A stretch of DNA of 45,352 nt from Pseudomonas sputi (GCF_021603585.1 NZ_BQHI01000037.1:1-45352); one strand, 5' to 3'; positions 23,684 to 34,832 are shown, counted from the first letter of the stretch. Made by a program: numbers and translations. The notes: generated from the sequence alone by a model not told the origin.

Positions 23684-24373
23684 ATGACCGACCTGCCCAA
23701 CCTCGATCCTTCACTGGTTCAAACAACCACCCGTGACGAAGGCGCGCACAAGCCGCGCATCCTGTTGCTGTACGGCTCGACCCGCCCGCGCTCCTTCAGC
23801 CGCTTGCTGGTGGAAGAAGCCGCCCGCCTGCTGGAGCACTTCGGTGCCGAAACGCGGATCTTCAACCCCTCGGGCCTGCCGCTGCCGGACGATGCACCGG
23901 GCGATCATCCGAAAGTCCAGGAACTGCTCGAGCTGATGCAATGGTCGGAAGGCCAGGTCTGGTGCTCGCCGGAACGCCACGGCGCCATGTCGGCGGTGTT
24001 CAAGGCGCAGATCGACTGGGTGCCGCTGGCCCTCGGCGCGGTGCGTCCGACCCAGGGTAAAACGCTGGCGGTGATGCAGGTCTGCGGCGGTTCGCAGTCG
24101 TTCAACGTGGTCAATCAACTGCGCGTGCTGGGCCGCTGGATGCGCATGTTCACCATCCCCAATCAGTCGTCGGTGCCCAAGGCCTGGCTGGAATTCGACG
24201 AAGGCAACCGCATGAAACCCTCGGCGCTGTACGACCGGGTGGTGGATGTGATGGAGGAGTTGGTGAAGTTCACGCTATTGCTGCGTGATCGCCCGGATCT
24301 GGTGGATCGCTATTCCGAGCGCAAGGAATCGGCAGAAGAATTGATGCAGCGGGTCAATCAGCGGTCGATCTGA
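23684..24373 (+). CDS. arsH: ArsH NADPH-dependent FMN reductase
   Basis: A 229-residue flavoprotein with the FMN-binding [16 protein letters not shown] at the N-terminus and the [18 protein letters not shown] block near 91-108, both typical of ArsH. ArsH oxidises trivalent organoarsenicals. It is the last gene of arsRCH and is followed by a strong terminator that it shares with cusA. Confidence 0.9.
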   Translation: MTDLPNLDPSLVQTTTRDEGAHKPRILLLYGSTRPRSFSRLLVEEAARLLEHFGAETRIFNPSGLPLPDDAPGDHPKVQELLELMQWSEGQVWCSPERHGAMSAVFKAQIDWVPLALGAVRPTQGKTLAVMQVCGGSQSFNVVNQLRVLGRWMRMFTIPNQSSVPKAWLEFDEGNRMKPSALYDRVVDVMEELVKFTLLLRDRPDLVDRYSERKESAEELMQRVNQRSI

Positions 24374-24390
24374 TGACCAAACCCTACAAA

Positions 24391-24423
24391 AAAAACGGTG
24401 CGAACGTTCGCACCGTTTTTTTT
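24391..24423. terminator. Bidirectional terminator, ars/cus
   Basis: AAACGGTGCGAACG and CGTTCGCACCGTTT form a near-perfect palindrome with A and T tracts on both sides, between convergent arsH and cusA. Confidence 0.9.
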
Positions 24424-24433
24424 CGTCACCGGG

Positions 24434-27400
24434 TTATGGCTGGATGGAAGCAGCGTCGCTTTCAGGTGACTTGTTTTCCACGGGCAACTGTCGACGGCGC
24501 ATCAGGCGATACGCCGCCGGAATGACAAACAGGGACAACAGTGGCGCCGTGACCATGCCGCCTACCATGGGTGCGGCAATACGGCTCATGACTTCACTGC
24601 CGGTCCCACTGGCCAGCAAAATCGGCAACAGGCCGGCAATAATCACGGCTACGGTCATCGCCTTGGGACGCACGCGTTGCACGGCGCCTTCGCGAATCGC
24701 CGCGACCAGCCCGCGCTCGGAGTGGTCGCCGAGGCCTTCGCGCTCGGCCCAGGCGTTTTTCAGGTAGAGCAGCATGATGACGCCGAACTCGGCCGAAACC
24801 CCGGCCAGCGCAATAAACCCCACCCCGGTGGCGACCGACAGGTTGTAGCCCAGCAGATACAGGAACCACGCACCGCCGCTCAATGCGAAGGGCAACGTGG
24901 CCATGATCAGCAGCGCTTCATCGACGCGAGCGAACGTCAGATAGAGCAGCACGAAGATAATCAGCAGCGTGGCCGGCACGACCAGTTTCAGCCGCGCGTT
25001 GGCCCGTTCCAGAAACTCGAATTGCCCCGAATAGCTCAGGCTCATACCGGGCTGCAATTTCACCTGCTCGCTGACGGCGCGACGCAGATCGGCCACCACT
25101 GAAGCGATGTCCCGTCCGCGCACATCGATGTACACCCAGCCGGACGGCCGGGCATTTTCGCTCTTGAGCATCGGTGGGCCGTCCGTGACCTTGATCTTCA
25201 CCAGCATGCCGAGGGTGATCTGGCTGCCCGAAGGCGTGTAGATCGGCAGTTGCTCCAGGGCGCCGGGCGAATCACGCCACGCTCGCGGGTAACGGATATT
25301 GATCGGAAACCGCGCCAGCCCCTCGATGGTTTCCCCGACGTTTTCCCCGCCAATGGCACCGGCCACGATGGACTGCACATCGCTGATGTTCAGCCCGTAG
25401 CGGCCGGCGACGTTGCGGTCGATATCCACGTCGATGTAGCGACCACCGGTCAGGCGCTCCGCCAGTGCCGAACTGACACCGGGCACACTTTTGGCCACCC
25501 GCTCGACAGCCTGGGTCGCGGCGTCGATCTGGGCCAGATTGTTGCCGGCGACTTTCACGCCGATGGGGCTTTTGATCCCGGTGGCAAGCATGTCGATGCG
25601 GTTGCGGATCGGTGGAATCCAGATGTTGGTCAGGCCCGGCACGCGCACCACGCGATCCAGTTCTTCCACGAGTTTTTCCGAAGTCATGCCCGGACGCCAT
25701 TGATCGTGGGGCTTGAATTGGATAGTGGTCTCGAACATCTCCAGCGGTGCCGGGTCGGTGGCGGTTTCTGCGCGGCCAGCCTTGCCGAACACGTGCTCGA
25801 CCTCGGGCACGGTTTTGATCAGGCGGTCGGTCTGCTGCAACAGTTGCGCGGCTTTTTGCGCTGACAATCCCGGCAAGGCCGAAGGCATGTACAGCAGATC
25901 GCCCTCGTCCAGCGGCGGGAGGAATTCGCCACCGAGCCGCGAAATCGGCCAGGCCGCGCTGAAAAACACCAGCAATGCCGCCAGCAAGGTGAATTTCGGC
26001 CGGCGCAACACTCTATCGAGCGCCGGCTGATAGATCCGGATCAGCCAGCGGTTCAGCGGGTTGTGGCGCTCATCCGGAATCCGCCCGCGAATCCAGTAGC
26101 CCATCAGCACCGGTACCAGCGTGACCGACAGCCCCGCTGCCGCCGCCATGGCATAGGTCTTGGTGAAGGCCAGCGGGCCGAACAGCCGCCCTTCCTGGGC
26201 CTGCAAGGTAAACACCGGAATGAACGACAGCGTGATGATCAGCAAACAGAAAAACAGTGCCGGCCCCACTTCCGCCGCCGCGTCGGTCATCACCTGCCAA
26301 TGACGCTCGCCCTTGAGCACCTGCCCCGGATGGGCCGCGTGCCACGCCTCGATTTTCTTGTGGGCGTTCTCGATCATCACCACCGCCGCATCGACCATCG
26401 CACCAATGGCGATGGCGATCCCGCCCAACGACATGATGTTGGCGTTCAGCCCCTGATATCGCATCACGATGAAGGCGATCAGCACGCCCACCGGCAACGA
26501 GATGATCGCCACCAGCGAAGAGCGCAAATGCCAGAGGAAGATCCCGCACACCAGCGCGACGACGATGAACTCTTCGAGCAGTTTGTGGCTGAGGTTTTCC
26601 ACGGCGCGATCGATCAGTTTGCTGCGATCGTAGGTGGTGACGATCTCCACGCCGGGCGGCAGGCTGCTTTTCATGTCATCGAGTTTGGACTTGACCGCCG
26701 CAATGGTCTCGCGGGCGTTCTTGCCGCTGCGCAGGATCACCACGCCGCCGACGGTTTCGCCCTGGCCATCCAGCTCAGTGATGCCCCGACGCATTTCCGG
26801 CCCGATCTGAATCGTTGCGACATCGCCCAGGGTCACCGGCACGCCACCCACGCCGAGTTTTAACGGGATCGCCCGAAAGTCATCAAGCGTCTTCAGGTAG
26901 CCGGAAGCGCGCACGATGAATTCGGTTTCGGCCATTTCCAGCACGGCGCCACCGGTTTCCTGATTGGCCTTGCCGATGGCTTCGCGTACTTGCGCCAGGG
27001 TGATGCCGAGGCTGGCCAGCCGCACCGGATCGGGCTGCACCTGATACTGCTTGACCATGCCGCCGACAGTGGCGACCTCGGCGACGTTGGGCAGAGTCTT
27101 GAGTTCGAACTTGAGAAACCAGTCCTGCAACGCCCGAAGCTGCGCCAGATCATGCCCGCCGCTGCGATCCACCAATGCGTACTGATAGATCCAGCCAACG
27201 CCGGTGGCATCCGGGCCCAACGCCGGTTTGGCACCGGCCGGCAGGCGACTCTGGATCTGGCTCAGGTACTCCAGCACCCGCGAGCGCGCCCAGTACTGAT
27301 CGGTGCCGTCCTCGAACAGCACATACACGAAGCTGTCACCGAAGAACGAATAACCGCGTACGGTTTTTGCCCCCGGCACCGAGAGCATGGTGGTGGTCAG

Positions 27401-27604
27401 CGGATAGGTCACCTGGTTCTCGACAATCTGCGGTGCCTGTCCGGGGTACGGCGTGCGGATAATCACCTGCACATCGGACAGGTCCGGCAGCGCATCGATC
27501 GACGTGCTCTGTACCGACCACACACCCCAGGCCGTGACAAACAGTGTCGCCAGCAGCACCAGAAAACGATTGGCGACGGACCAGCGAATCAGCGCGGCGA
27601 TCAT
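24434..27604 (-). CDS. cusA: CusA copper/silver RND efflux pump
   Basis: A 1056-residue HME-RND transporter with the 12-helix layout. The copper/silver methionine triad of E. coli CusA is visible: [10 protein letters not shown] (M573 counterpart), LEMFET (M623) and [14 protein letters not shown] (M672). This points to Cu+/Ag+ rather than the Zn2+/Co2+ branch. It takes ions from the periplasm or cytosol and passes them to CusC with proton exchange. The start overlaps the end of cusB by 4 bases, and the order on the strand is metal protein, cusC, cusB, cusA. Confidence 0.93.
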   Translation of the reverse strand: MIAALIRWSVANRFLVLLATLFVTAWGVWSVQSTSIDALPDLSDVQVIIRTPYPGQAPQIVENQVTYPLTTTMLSVPGAKTVRGYSFFGDSFVYVLFEDGTDQYWARSRVLEYLSQIQSRLPAGAKPALGPDATGVGWIYQYALVDRSGGHDLAQLRALQDWFLKFELKTLPNVAEVATVGGMVKQYQVQPDPVRLASLGITLAQVREAIGKANQETGGAVLEMAETEFIVRASGYLKTLDDFRAIPLKLGVGGVPVTLGDVATIQIGPEMRRGITELDGQGETVGGVVILRSGKNARETIAAVKSKLDDMKSSLPPGVEIVTTYDRSKLIDRAVENLSHKLLEEFIVVALVCGIFLWHLRSSLVAIISLPVGVLIAFIVMRYQGLNANIMSLGGIAIAIGAMVDAAVVMIENAHKKIEAWHAAHPGQVLKGERHWQVMTDAAAEVGPALFFCLLIITLSFIPVFTLQAQEGRLFGPLAFTKTYAMAAAAGLSVTLVPVLMGYWIRGRIPDERHNPLNRWLIRIYQPALDRVLRRPKFTLLAALLVFFSAAWPISRLGGEFLPPLDEGDLLYMPSALPGLSAQKAAQLLQQTDRLIKTVPEVEHVFGKAGRAETATDPAPLEMFETTIQFKPHDQWRPGMTSEKLVEELDRVVRVPGLTNIWIPPIRNRIDMLATGIKSPIGVKVAGNNLAQIDAATQAVERVAKSVPGVSSALAERLTGGRYIDVDIDRNVAGRYGLNISDVQSIVAGAIGGENVGETIEGLARFPINIRYPRAWRDSPGALEQLPIYTPSGSQITLGMLVKIKVTDGPPMLKSENARPSGWVYIDVRGRDIASVVADLRRAVSEQVKLQPGMSLSYSGQFEFLERANARLKLVVPATLLIIFVLLYLTFARVDEALLIMATLPFALSGGAWFLYLLGYNLSVATGVGFIALAGVSAEFGVIMLLYLKNAWAEREGLGDHSERGLVAAIREGAVQRVRPKAMTVAVIIAGLLPILLASGTGSEVMSRIAAPMVGGMVTAPLLSLFVIPAAYRLMRRRQLPVENKSPESDAASIQP

Positions 27605-28848
27605 GGCTGGCTCCCCGAAACGTTCCCGCCCGCTTCAAGCGGCTCGGCGACGATGCCCTTGAGACTGGCCTCGGAATCGAGCAGGAACTGTCCCGACGTC
27701 ACGACGCTCTGCCCTTCAGTCAGACCATCGAGGATCACCGTTTTGCCGTCGCTTTCCTGGCCGAGCCGCACCTCCACCGGGCGATAGTGCCCCGCTTCTT
27801 CGGCGAGCATGACCAGGGCACGCTTGCCGGTGCGAATGACTGCTTCGCTCGGCACCCACAAATGATTCTGCCCGGTCGACCGGTTCAGCCGCACTTGCGC
27901 CGTCATCCCCGGCCGCAATCGGCCATTGGCATTGGACAGCTCGACCCGCACGCGCAGAGTGCGGCTGTCCGGGCTGGTGTCCGGCAGAATCGCGCTGACG
28001 GTGCCGTTAAACACTGTGCCGGGAAAAGCCGGCAGATGCGCTTCGACGGCCTGTCCCACGGCAACCGAACCAGTCTCCGATTCCGGCACCGCCACAGCGA
28101 GCCAGACACTGTTCAGCCCATTGACCCGTGCCAGGGTTTCACCGGTCGCCACGGTCATGCCCGCTCGCACGTTGAGCTCTTGCAGTACACCGCCCAAAGG
28201 GCTGGTGACCGTGAGTTCGGACTGCACCTTGCCGCTGCGCTCGACCTGAGCGATCAGGCTTGCTGGCATCCCGGTCAGTCGCAACCGCTGGCGCGCCGCC
28301 GCGATGAGGTCGGCATCGCCGCTGCGCTTGAGCGCCAGAAACTCGCTCTGAGCCGCCGTCCATTCCGGCACGAGAATGTCTGCCAATGCCGCACCCGCCG
28401 TGAGCACATCCCCCGGCGCACGGGCGTAGACCCGCTCGACAAACCCGTTGGTACGCGCCTGGATCACCGCCACATCGCGCTCGTTGAACGCCAGCACACC
28501 GCTCACATCGAGGCTCGACGTGAAAGCGCCGCGACTGACCGGCGCCACACGCAGCCCCAGATTCTGACTCAGCCCCGGATCAATGCTGACGGTGGCACTG
28601 CCCTCCCCGCCGCTGGCGTATCGTGGCACCAGTTGCATGTCCATGAAGGGTGACTTGCCCGGTTTGTCGAACTTCTGCTGCGGGAACATCGGGTCATACC
28701 AGTACAAGGCCTTGGGCTCAGTGCTCGGCACAGGGGCTGAAGCCGTTACTCCATTCATTCGCTGATAGGCCAATCCGTAACCGCCACCCACGCCCACCGC
28801 CAACACGAGGCCGGCCAGCCACACGCCGTTCCATTGTTTAAGGTTCAC
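27601..28848 (-). CDS. cusB: CusB periplasmic adaptor
   Basis: A 415-residue membrane-fusion protein. The N-terminal signal or anchor ([18 protein letters not shown]) is followed by [20 protein letters not shown] and [10 protein letters not shown], matching the methionine metal site of CusB. The lipoyl, alpha-hairpin and beta-barrel parts follow. It links CusA with CusC and hands over copper or silver. It overlaps cusA by 4 bases and cusC by 4 bases. Confidence 0.92.
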   Translation of the reverse strand: MNLKQWNGVWLAGLVLAVGVGGGYGLAYQRMNGVTASAPVPSTEPKALYWYDPMFPQQKFDKPGKSPFMDMQLVPRYASGGEGSATVSIDPGLSQNLGLRVAPVSRGAFTSSLDVSGVLAFNERDVAVIQARTNGFVERVYARAPGDVLTAGAALADILVPEWTAAQSEFLALKRSGDADLIAAARQRLRLTGMPASLIAQVERSGKVQSELTVTSPLGGVLQELNVRAGMTVATGETLARVNGLNSVWLAVAVPESETGSVAVGQAVEAHLPAFPGTVFNGTVSAILPDTSPDSRTLRVRVELSNANGRLRPGMTAQVRLNRSTGQNHLWVPSEAVIRTGKRALVMLAEEAGHYRPVEVRLGQESDGKTVILDGLTEGQSVVTSGQFLLDSEASLKGIVAEPLEAGGNVSGSQP

Positions 28849-30101
28849 AGGCTGGTCTCCCCATAAGCGAAATGCAGACGCGCAGCGGTCAGCGCGCGCT
28901 GTTCTTCCATGTCGATCTGTTTAAGGCGGGCCTCGATGAGTTCACGGCGGGCGCTGACCACCGCGTTCAAATCGCCCTGCCCGGCGCGATAACTGGCCAG
29001 GCTCAGATCGACTTTCTCTCTGGCCAGCGGCACCAGGCTTTCCTCGGTGCGGCGCACGGCCCGATCGAGGCGCTGATAGTCGGCCAACTGGTTTTCCAGT
29101 TGTTCGGTGTGTTCGCGGGACAGGGCCTCGCGCTCGGCTTGCAGTTGGCTGACTTCGGCCTGTCTGGCAGCGATTTTCGGGTTCTGCCGCGTCTCGGGAA
29201 ACAACGGCAGATCCCAGGAAAACTGCACGCTGACCATGTCGCCAAACTCGCGGCCCCGATGCTGGTAATCCACCTCCCAGCTCCAGTCGGACTTTTTCTC
29301 GGACACCGCCTCTTGCACCCTGGCCTGGGCTTCGCGGGTCATGGGGGCGAAGGCGGCCAGTTCGGGGTGGCGTTGCAGGTGATGATTGAAGATCGAAGCA
29401 TCGACCGGCCACACGGGCAAACCGCCTTCGGGCTTGTCGTTGGCGGCGGTGCCGATCCAGCGTTTGAGCGCGGCTCGCGCCTGGGTACGTTCGAGGGCCA
29501 GATTGTCCTGTTGCTCGGCGAGTCGGGCCGCTTCCTGCTTTGGCGTCACCGCATCGGCAGGTTGCGCACGGCCACCGGCGATCTGCGCCCGGACGGTCTC
29601 GCTCAGCAGGCGGTTTTCCTTGAACAAATCCTGGAACAACGCCTCTTTGCGCTCGACCGAATAGCCGCTGATCCAGGCCATCGCTGTCGCCTGACGTACT
29701 TTCAAACGTTCGACGCGGCGTTCGGCCGCCGCGCGTTCAATGGCGGCGTCGGCAACCTCGATGCGCGCCTTGCGCTTGTCTGCGTTGGGCATGTCCTGCC
29801 GATAACCGACCATCTGCATGGTCATGAAGTCCTGATCGACGCTCCAGCGATCCGGACCGCCCACCGGGTAGTTCTGCAAACCGAGCACCAGCTTGGGATC
29901 GGGCAACTCGCCCGCCGGAATGGCTGCGCTGCTGGCGGCCTGGATTTTCTGATCCTGTGCGGTCAGCGACGGCGCGTTGTTTTCCGCCAGCCGCAGCGCT
30001 TCATCGAGCGTCAGCGCGGCAGCGAATCCCGGCCATGCGAGCACGCTTGCCGCAAGGCCGGCCACCAGAGGCCAACCCGTGCAATTGCACTTGTATGTCA
30101 T
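28845..30101 (-). CDS. cusC: CusC-like TolC-family outer membrane channel
   Basis: A 418-residue outer-membrane factor with a signal peptide (VLAWPGFAAA, ends near residue 27) and TolC family helices and hairpins (LTLDEALRLAENNAPSL, AEVSQLQAEREALSREH). It forms the exit duct of the pump. The start at 30101 is chosen because AGGAA precedes it; the longer frame begins 20 codons earlier without a good site. It overlaps cusB by 4 bases. Confidence 0.9.
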   Translation of the reverse strand: MTYKCNCTGWPLVAGLAASVLAWPGFAAALTLDEALRLAENNAPSLTAQDQKIQAASSAAIPAGELPDPKLVLGLQNYPVGGPDRWSVDQDFMTMQMVGYRQDMPNADKRKARIEVADAAIERAAAERRVERLKVRQATAMAWISGYSVERKEALFQDLFKENRLLSETVRAQIAGGRAQPADAVTPKQEAARLAEQQDNLALERTQARAALKRWIGTAANDKPEGGLPVWPVDASIFNHHLQRHPELAAFAPMTREAQARVQEAVSEKKSDWSWEVDYQHRGREFGDMVSVQFSWDLPLFPETRQNPKIAARQAEVSQLQAEREALSREHTEQLENQLADYQRLDRAVRRTEESLVPLAREKVDLSLASYRAGQGDLNAVVSARRELIEARLKQIDMEEQRALTAARLHFAYGETSL

Positions 30102-30199
30102 GTTTACGATTCCTGTGATCGTCCACTGCACGCGGTGAAAACACGCGCACAGCCAAATCACTCCGCCTGGGCGGAATGAGCTTCAAGGGGAGACAGGCA

Positions 30200-30541
30200 T
30201 CAGCTGCGGGGCGGTCGCCAGACCCCGGACGGGGCCGTCACGGGCAGGGAATCATTGAAGAACGAATGCGTCACAGGCCTGAACACAGCGACGGACGGCT
30301 TGAGAGTCGCGACTTGCAGCAGGCCGCCGGTCTTGCACTCCTGGCCGGGCTTGCAGGGGGAACCGTGGTCGACAGGACTTTTCATGTCCTGGCAGCAATC
30401 CATGTTCATGCCGTCCATCATCGCCATGCCCATCGATTGCATCGGGCAGGGTTCCGTCGGCGCCTGCACACCCGCCATCCCGCTGAGGGGAAGCGCCAGG
30501 CTGAGCAGAAAAACGAGACAAAACCGCAGATAGCGTTTCAT
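30200..30541 (-). CDS. Met/Cys-rich periplasmic copper-responsive protein
   Basis: A 113-residue protein with a signal peptide (residues 1-24) and a Met/Cys-rich metal-binding segment at 32-70 (PCPMQSMGMAMMDGMNMDCC, then CKPGQECK). It is likely a periplasmic copper or silver binder that feeds or buffers the CusCBA pump. It is the first gene of the operon; cusC starts 98 bases downstream. The protein's C-terminal part has no recognised domain. Confidence 0.8.
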   Translation of the reverse strand: MKRYLRFCLVFLLSLALPLSGMAGVQAPTEPCPMQSMGMAMMDGMNMDCCQDMKSPVDHGSPCKPGQECKTGGLLQVATLKPSVAVFRPVTHSFFNDSLPVTAPSGVWRPPRS

Positions 30542-30699
30542 GGCCGGGAGTCTAGTCGTGAAAACGGGCGCCTACAATCGGCTGCCCGGCGATCTCACCG
30601 GACACGCATTAAGCCAGGATTAGCAGCAGAAAATGATGCAACAGGCGCCCGATCACCTAACCTCAATGTTTGTGTGATCAACCGGAATCGCCCAGCCCC

Positions 30700-33078
30700 A
30701 TGCGTAATGCATTGACGTCATTGATGTTCGTCGCTTTGATCCTGCTCGGCTCAGGGTTCGTGGCGGTATCGGCCGCCGACCTGCCCGGCACGCCCGATGT
30801 CGGCGCCCCACTTCCCGGCGTCACGCAAAGCGATCTGCAAGCCCTGCAACTGCGCCTCGACGGCCTCAAGCAGCAGATCTCGTCCGCCAACAATTACAAC
30901 CAGCTCGAAGGCCCGCAGGATCGGGTGCAGGCGTTCATTCTGGACATTGATCGGCTGTCGGCATCGCTGTTGCCGCAGCAGGCGCAATTGACCGTGCAAC
31001 TGGGCGTGCTCGGGGCCGCACCGGTCGACGCGGTCGCCGCCGAACAAGCCGATATCGCGGCGCAACGGGCGACGTTGATCGAGCACAAAACCAAAGTCGA
31101 TACGGCGCTGAAGAACCTCGCCACCCTCAAGCAGAGCGCCACGGATCTGATCACCCAGATCACCGGCATCCGCCGCACGTTGCTCGAAAGCGAACTGACC
31201 CTCAGCACCCACAGCATTCTGAATCCCGGTTTCTGGGCTCCCCTTGTCAATCCGTCAGCGGACGACCGCCAGCGCCTGCGCGTTTTCGTTGAACAAGTGC
31301 AACAGACCGGCGCCGAAGCCTGGCGACCGGGCCAGCGCTTTTACACTGCCCTGCTGGTGGTGCTGGCCTTTGTTGTCTGGACACTGGGCCGGCGGCTGGC
31401 CGACCGCTGGCTGGCGTGGGTGTGCATCCATCGCATGCCGGAGGGTCGACTGCGCCGCAGTTCGCTGGCGTTCGCCTCGGCATTGGCGACACTGGCGACC
31501 ACCGCCATCGCCCTGCAATTGCTGTTCTATGCCTGCACCCGTCACGTACCGTTGCCACCGATGCTGGCGACGTTTTCCGATGAGTTTGAGAAGGTCGTTT
31601 ACGCCTGCGTGCTGATCACAGGGCTCAGCCGCGCCTTGCTGTCCACCGAGCACCCGTCGTGGCGGTTGCCCGCCGTGGCCGACGAGGTGGCAAACGCGCT
31701 GCAGCCCTTTGCGCGGATCCTCGCCGCGGCGCTGCTGGTGCTGGTGACGGCGGTACAAGTCAGCAATGCCGCCGGCATGAGCAGTCAGATCGTGCTCGCA
31801 GGCAGAGGCATCATTGCACTGGTGGTGCTGGGTATCATCACCACGCTGCTGATGCGCGTCGGCAGGGTGCGCAAAACACTGGCCGCAGCCGGTGACACCC
31901 AAGTGGCGGGCAACACCTTCGCCGGGGTGGTTTACACCGTGGCCACCCTGGCCATGGTGCTGTCGTTCGGCACCCTGCTGACAGGGTATGTGTCGCTGGC
32001 GCGGTTCATCACCTACGAGCTGGTGTGGGCGTTTATCGTGTTTTCCGGGTTTTACCTGCTGATGCAGTTGCTCAAGGACAGCTGCGAGTACTGCTTCTCG
32101 CCCCGCCATTCCAGCGGCAAGGCGCTGAAACAGTTGCTGGGCGTCGGCGACCGACGCCTCGAACAAGCTTCAACCCTGCTGGCCGGATTCGGTCGGGCCG
32201 CGCTGTTGCTGCTGGCGGTCATCACTCTGTTCGTCGGCGGGATCGGCACCACCCTTGGCCAACTGGCAACCAACATCGGCACGATCCTCGGCGGCGCGGG
32301 CCTGCGCAAACTGAACATCGTCCCCGGCCACTTGCTCAACGCCATGCTGGCGCTGCTGATCGGCATCTACCTGATCCGCGCCCTGCGCCGCTGGCTCGAC
32401 AACGAGTTCCTGCCCAAGACCGACATGGACCCGGGCATGTGCGCCTCGCTCAGCACGCTGTTTTCCAACATTGGTTATGCGGTGGTGATCCTGCTGACCC
32501 TGTCATCGCTGGGGGTGCAATGGACCAACCTGGCGTGGATCGTCAGCGCCCTGTCGGTGGGCATCGGCTTCGGCTTGCAGGAGATCGTGAAGAACTTCGT
32601 CTCCGGGCTGATCCTGCTCACCGAACGGCCGGTCAAGGTCGGCGACCTGATCAGCATCAGCGGCGTCGAGGGCGACATCCGCCGGATCAACGTGCGCGCC
32701 ACCGAGATCCAGCTCAGCGACCGCTCGATCGTGATCGTGCCCAACTCGCAATTGATCTCGCAGAACCTGCGCAACGTCACCCTCGGCGGCAGCGCCCAGG
32801 GCGTGGCGACGCTGGAGCTGATGTTCCCGCTGGATATCGACCCCGAACAAGTGCAGAACCTGCTGTTCGACACCTACAAGGAACACGAAACCATCCTCGA
32901 AAAACCGGCGCCGTTCGTGCGCTTCAGCAAGCTGACGCCGGACGGGATTACGTTGACGGTGACCGGGTATGTGGCGAGCCCGAGGATCGTCGGGACGACC
33001 AAGAGTGATTTGTTGTTCGAAATACTCAAGCGGCTGGGGGCGGCGGGGATTGAACTGGCGAAGCCGTCGAGTACCTGA
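30700..33078 (+). CDS. KefA/MscK-like mechanosensitive channel (DUF3772 + MscS)
   Basis: A 792-residue protein: a signal peptide (ends near AADL), a periplasmic helical coiled region with the DUF3772 pattern (SILNPGFWAPLVNPSADDRQRL), several membrane helices, and the MscS domain at the C-terminus (LSVGIGFGLQEIVKNFVSGL, ERPVKVGDLISISGVEGD, VPNSQLISQNLRN). It opens under hypo-osmotic stress in the inner membrane. It stands alone; the start at 30700 is favoured over the upstream GTG. Confidence 0.9.
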   Translation: MRNALTSLMFVALILLGSGFVAVSAADLPGTPDVGAPLPGVTQSDLQALQLRLDGLKQQISSANNYNQLEGPQDRVQAFILDIDRLSASLLPQQAQLTVQLGVLGAAPVDAVAAEQADIAAQRATLIEHKTKVDTALKNLATLKQSATDLITQITGIRRTLLESELTLSTHSILNPGFWAPLVNPSADDRQRLRVFVEQVQQTGAEAWRPGQRFYTALLVVLAFVVWTLGRRLADRWLAWVCIHRMPEGRLRRSSLAFASALATLATTAIALQLLFYACTRHVPLPPMLATFSDEFEKVVYACVLITGLSRALLSTEHPSWRLPAVADEVANALQPFARILAAALLVLVTAVQVSNAAGMSSQIVLAGRGIIALVVLGIITTLLMRVGRVRKTLAAAGDTQVAGNTFAGVVYTVATLAMVLSFGTLLTGYVSLARFITYELVWAFIVFSGFYLLMQLLKDSCEYCFSPRHSSGKALKQLLGVGDRRLEQASTLLAGFGRAALLLLAVITLFVGGIGTTLGQLATNIGTILGGAGLRKLNIVPGHLLNAMLALLIGIYLIRALRRWLDNEFLPKTDMDPGMCASLSTLFSNIGYAVVILLTLSSLGVQWTNLAWIVSALSVGIGFGLQEIVKNFVSGLILLTERPVKVGDLISISGVEGDIRRINVRATEIQLSDRSIVIVPNSQLISQNLRNVTLGGSAQGVATLELMFPLDIDPEQVQNLLFDTYKEHETILEKPAPFVRFSKLTPDGITLTVTGYVASPRIVGTTKSDLLFEILKRLGAAGIELAKPSST

Positions 33079-33120
33079 GGAAAAACCTGATGGAGTCTGT
33101 ATCGCTGCGCGCCTGCCTGA

Positions 33121-33285
33121 TCAGGCCTCAGGGGTTTCAATCGACTCTGGAGCCGCTTCCACCGCCATTTTCAGTCGATCCGCCTTACTGATGTACTTCG
33201 GCTTGTTGCTCTTGGGGGCCAGTTTGGCATTGGCCTTTCTGGATTTTTCCTTGAAGAGCTGTTGCAGTTTTTTCTGACGGTTCAT
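33121..33285 (-). CDS. DUF2986 small protein
   Basis: A 54-residue basic protein, MNRQKKLQQLFKEKSRKANA then KLAPKSNKPKYISKADRLKM, which is the DUF2986 pattern. The function is unknown. It is a short gene between the convergent channel gene and trmK, on the same strand as trmK, 54 bases after it. Confidence 0.85.
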   Translation of the reverse strand: MNRQKKLQQLFKEKSRKANAKLAPKSNKPKYISKADRLKMAVEAAPESIETPEA

Positions 33286-33339
33286 GGTGTTTTTTGGCCT
33301 GCTTGAAAGTTGTTGGATGATATCAGCGTTGGGCGTGCT

Positions 33340-34035
33340 TCACCCCAGCACGTCAGTGATCCAGCGCACTTGCTGCGTCAGATCCTGCACCTTGCGCTCG
33401 CAAACGCCATGCCGTGCCCGCCCAAAATGAGCCAGGGTCTGCTGCTTGTGCCGCAGCCGATGCTGCCACTTTGTGACAAACGCCGGACTGCGCGCCTGCA
33501 ATTGCAGCGGGCCGAAATACAGTTCCTCGGCGGTATACGCCACTGGCCCGTCCCGCTCGGCCACGATGATCTCGTAGTCGAAGCGGTTCTCCCGCAGGAC
33601 TTCTTCGCAAAGGATTCGGTAACCGTTGTCCATCAGCCATTGGCGCAGCGCTTGTTCGCCGCCGTTGGGTTGCAGGATCAGACGTTCGCGGCCGCTGAGG
33701 CGCGCCTTGCCGGCTTCGAGGATGTCGCGGATGGTTTCGCCGCCCATGCCACACATGGTAATTGCCGTAATCGCGTCTGCCGGTTCGACGGCCATCAAGC
33801 CATTGGCCAGGCGCACGGTGATTTGCTGTTCAAGATCGTTGTCGCGCACGGTGCGTTGCGCCGAACGGAACGGCGTTGCGGCCATCTCGCCCGCCACCGC
33901 CGCCGCGATCGCGCCACGGCGCATCAGGGCCACCGGCAGGTAACCGTGATCCGAGCCGATATCGGCCAGCCGCGCACCGGCAGGCACGTGCGCCGCCACC
34001 CGCTCCAGGCGCATGGACAATGTCTGTTCGTTCAA
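33340..34035 (-). CDS. trmK: tRNA adenine-22 N1-methyltransferase TrmK
   Basis: A 231-residue SAM methyltransferase. LADIGSDHGYLPV is motif I, ITMCGMGGETI is the family's GMGG block, and RLILQPNGGEQALRQWL contains the QPN near the active site. TrmK methylates adenosine 22 of tRNA. The start is a TTG at 34035 (LNEQTLSMRLERV), with GGGG six bases upstream; no ATG is available until Met8. Confidence 0.88.
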   Translation of the reverse strand: MNEQTLSMRLERVAAHVPAGARLADIGSDHGYLPVALMRRGAIAAAVAGEMAATPFRSAQRTVRDNDLEQQITVRLANGLMAVEPADAITAITMCGMGGETIRDILEAGKARLSGRERLILQPNGGEQALRQWLMDNGYRILCEEVLRENRFDYEIIVAERDGPVAYTAEELYFGPLQLQARSPAFVTKWQHRLRHKQQTLAHFGRARHGVCERKVQDLTQQVRWITDVLG

Positions 34036-34235
34036 CCGCAACCCCTTTCACTCTGAACGCCCGGCGCTGGTGGCCGGAACGGGGCGCGATTCTGGGGGGA
34101 TACGCCGGGGAATTCAAATGTCTGCGACCAGATCACTTTGATCGATCCCTCTCCCTCCGGCCGGACCAGGACGCGATTGTGTCGGATAACGCGTTGAATT
34201 CAAGAGGGCTGTGACAGTGGCCATGATCGGCCCTG

Positions 34236-34832
34236 CTAGACCAACACCGTCAACCAAGCCGACATCAACAGCAAAACCGCCAACCCGGCATTCATGCGCC
34301 GCAATGCCCGTGGCGAGCCAAAGAACCGCGCACTGCCCACACCCAGCAGTGCCCACGCCGTCATGCACGGCAGGCAGACCAACAGAAACACGAAGGCCAA
34401 CAGCAGCATCCGCGCACTCTCGTCGCCGTTGCCACCAAACACGCTCACCACCGCCACGGCCATCATCCACACCTTGGGATTAATCAATTGCAGCCCTGCG
34501 GCGCCGAACACGCTGAAGCCGTCATCAGCCGCTGTCGCCGAGTCCAGCGACGGTGGCGTGCTGCGAAAGATCTGCCACGCCAGCCAGCTCAACCACAACA
34601 CGCCGGCCCAGGCCATGACCTGCTGCACACGGGGATAGCGCAGCAAGGTTTCCCCCACGCCAAGCCCGACCACCAACACCACCAGCGCCGCCGACACACA
34701 CGCACCAAAAATGATCGGCAGTGTCGCCGTCAGGCCACGTCGCGAGCTGTGGCTCATCACCAGAATATTGGTCGGCCCCGGGGTGATCGAGGCGACGAAG
34801 GAAAACAGCAGAAAAGGCAACAACGATTCCAT
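34236..34832 (-). CDS. LysE-family transporter
   Basis: A 198-residue membrane protein of the LysE/RhtB family: ITPGPTNILVMSHSSRRG at the N-terminus and GLQLINPKVWMMAVAVVSVF in the middle. It exports an amino acid or toxic amine. It is read in the same direction as the AraC regulator upstream and is probably its target. Confidence 0.85.
   Translation of the reverse strand: MESLLPFLLFSFVASITPGPTNILVMSHSSRRGLTATLPIIFGACVSAALVVLVVGLGVGETLLRYPRVQQVMAWAGVLWLSWLAWQIFRSTPPSLDSATAADDGFSVFGAAGLQLINPKVWMMAVAVVSVFGGNGDESARMLLLAFVFLLVCLPCMTAWALLGVGSARFFGSPRALRRMNAGLAVLLLMSAWLTVLV

Noticed and set aside
24677-27787. Several frames of 140-266 codons opposite cusA
   Set aside because: They are shadows of the cusA coding sequence without start signals.
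28872-30179. Long open frame opposite cusC
   Set aside because: Antisense shadow of a clearly conserved TolC-family gene.
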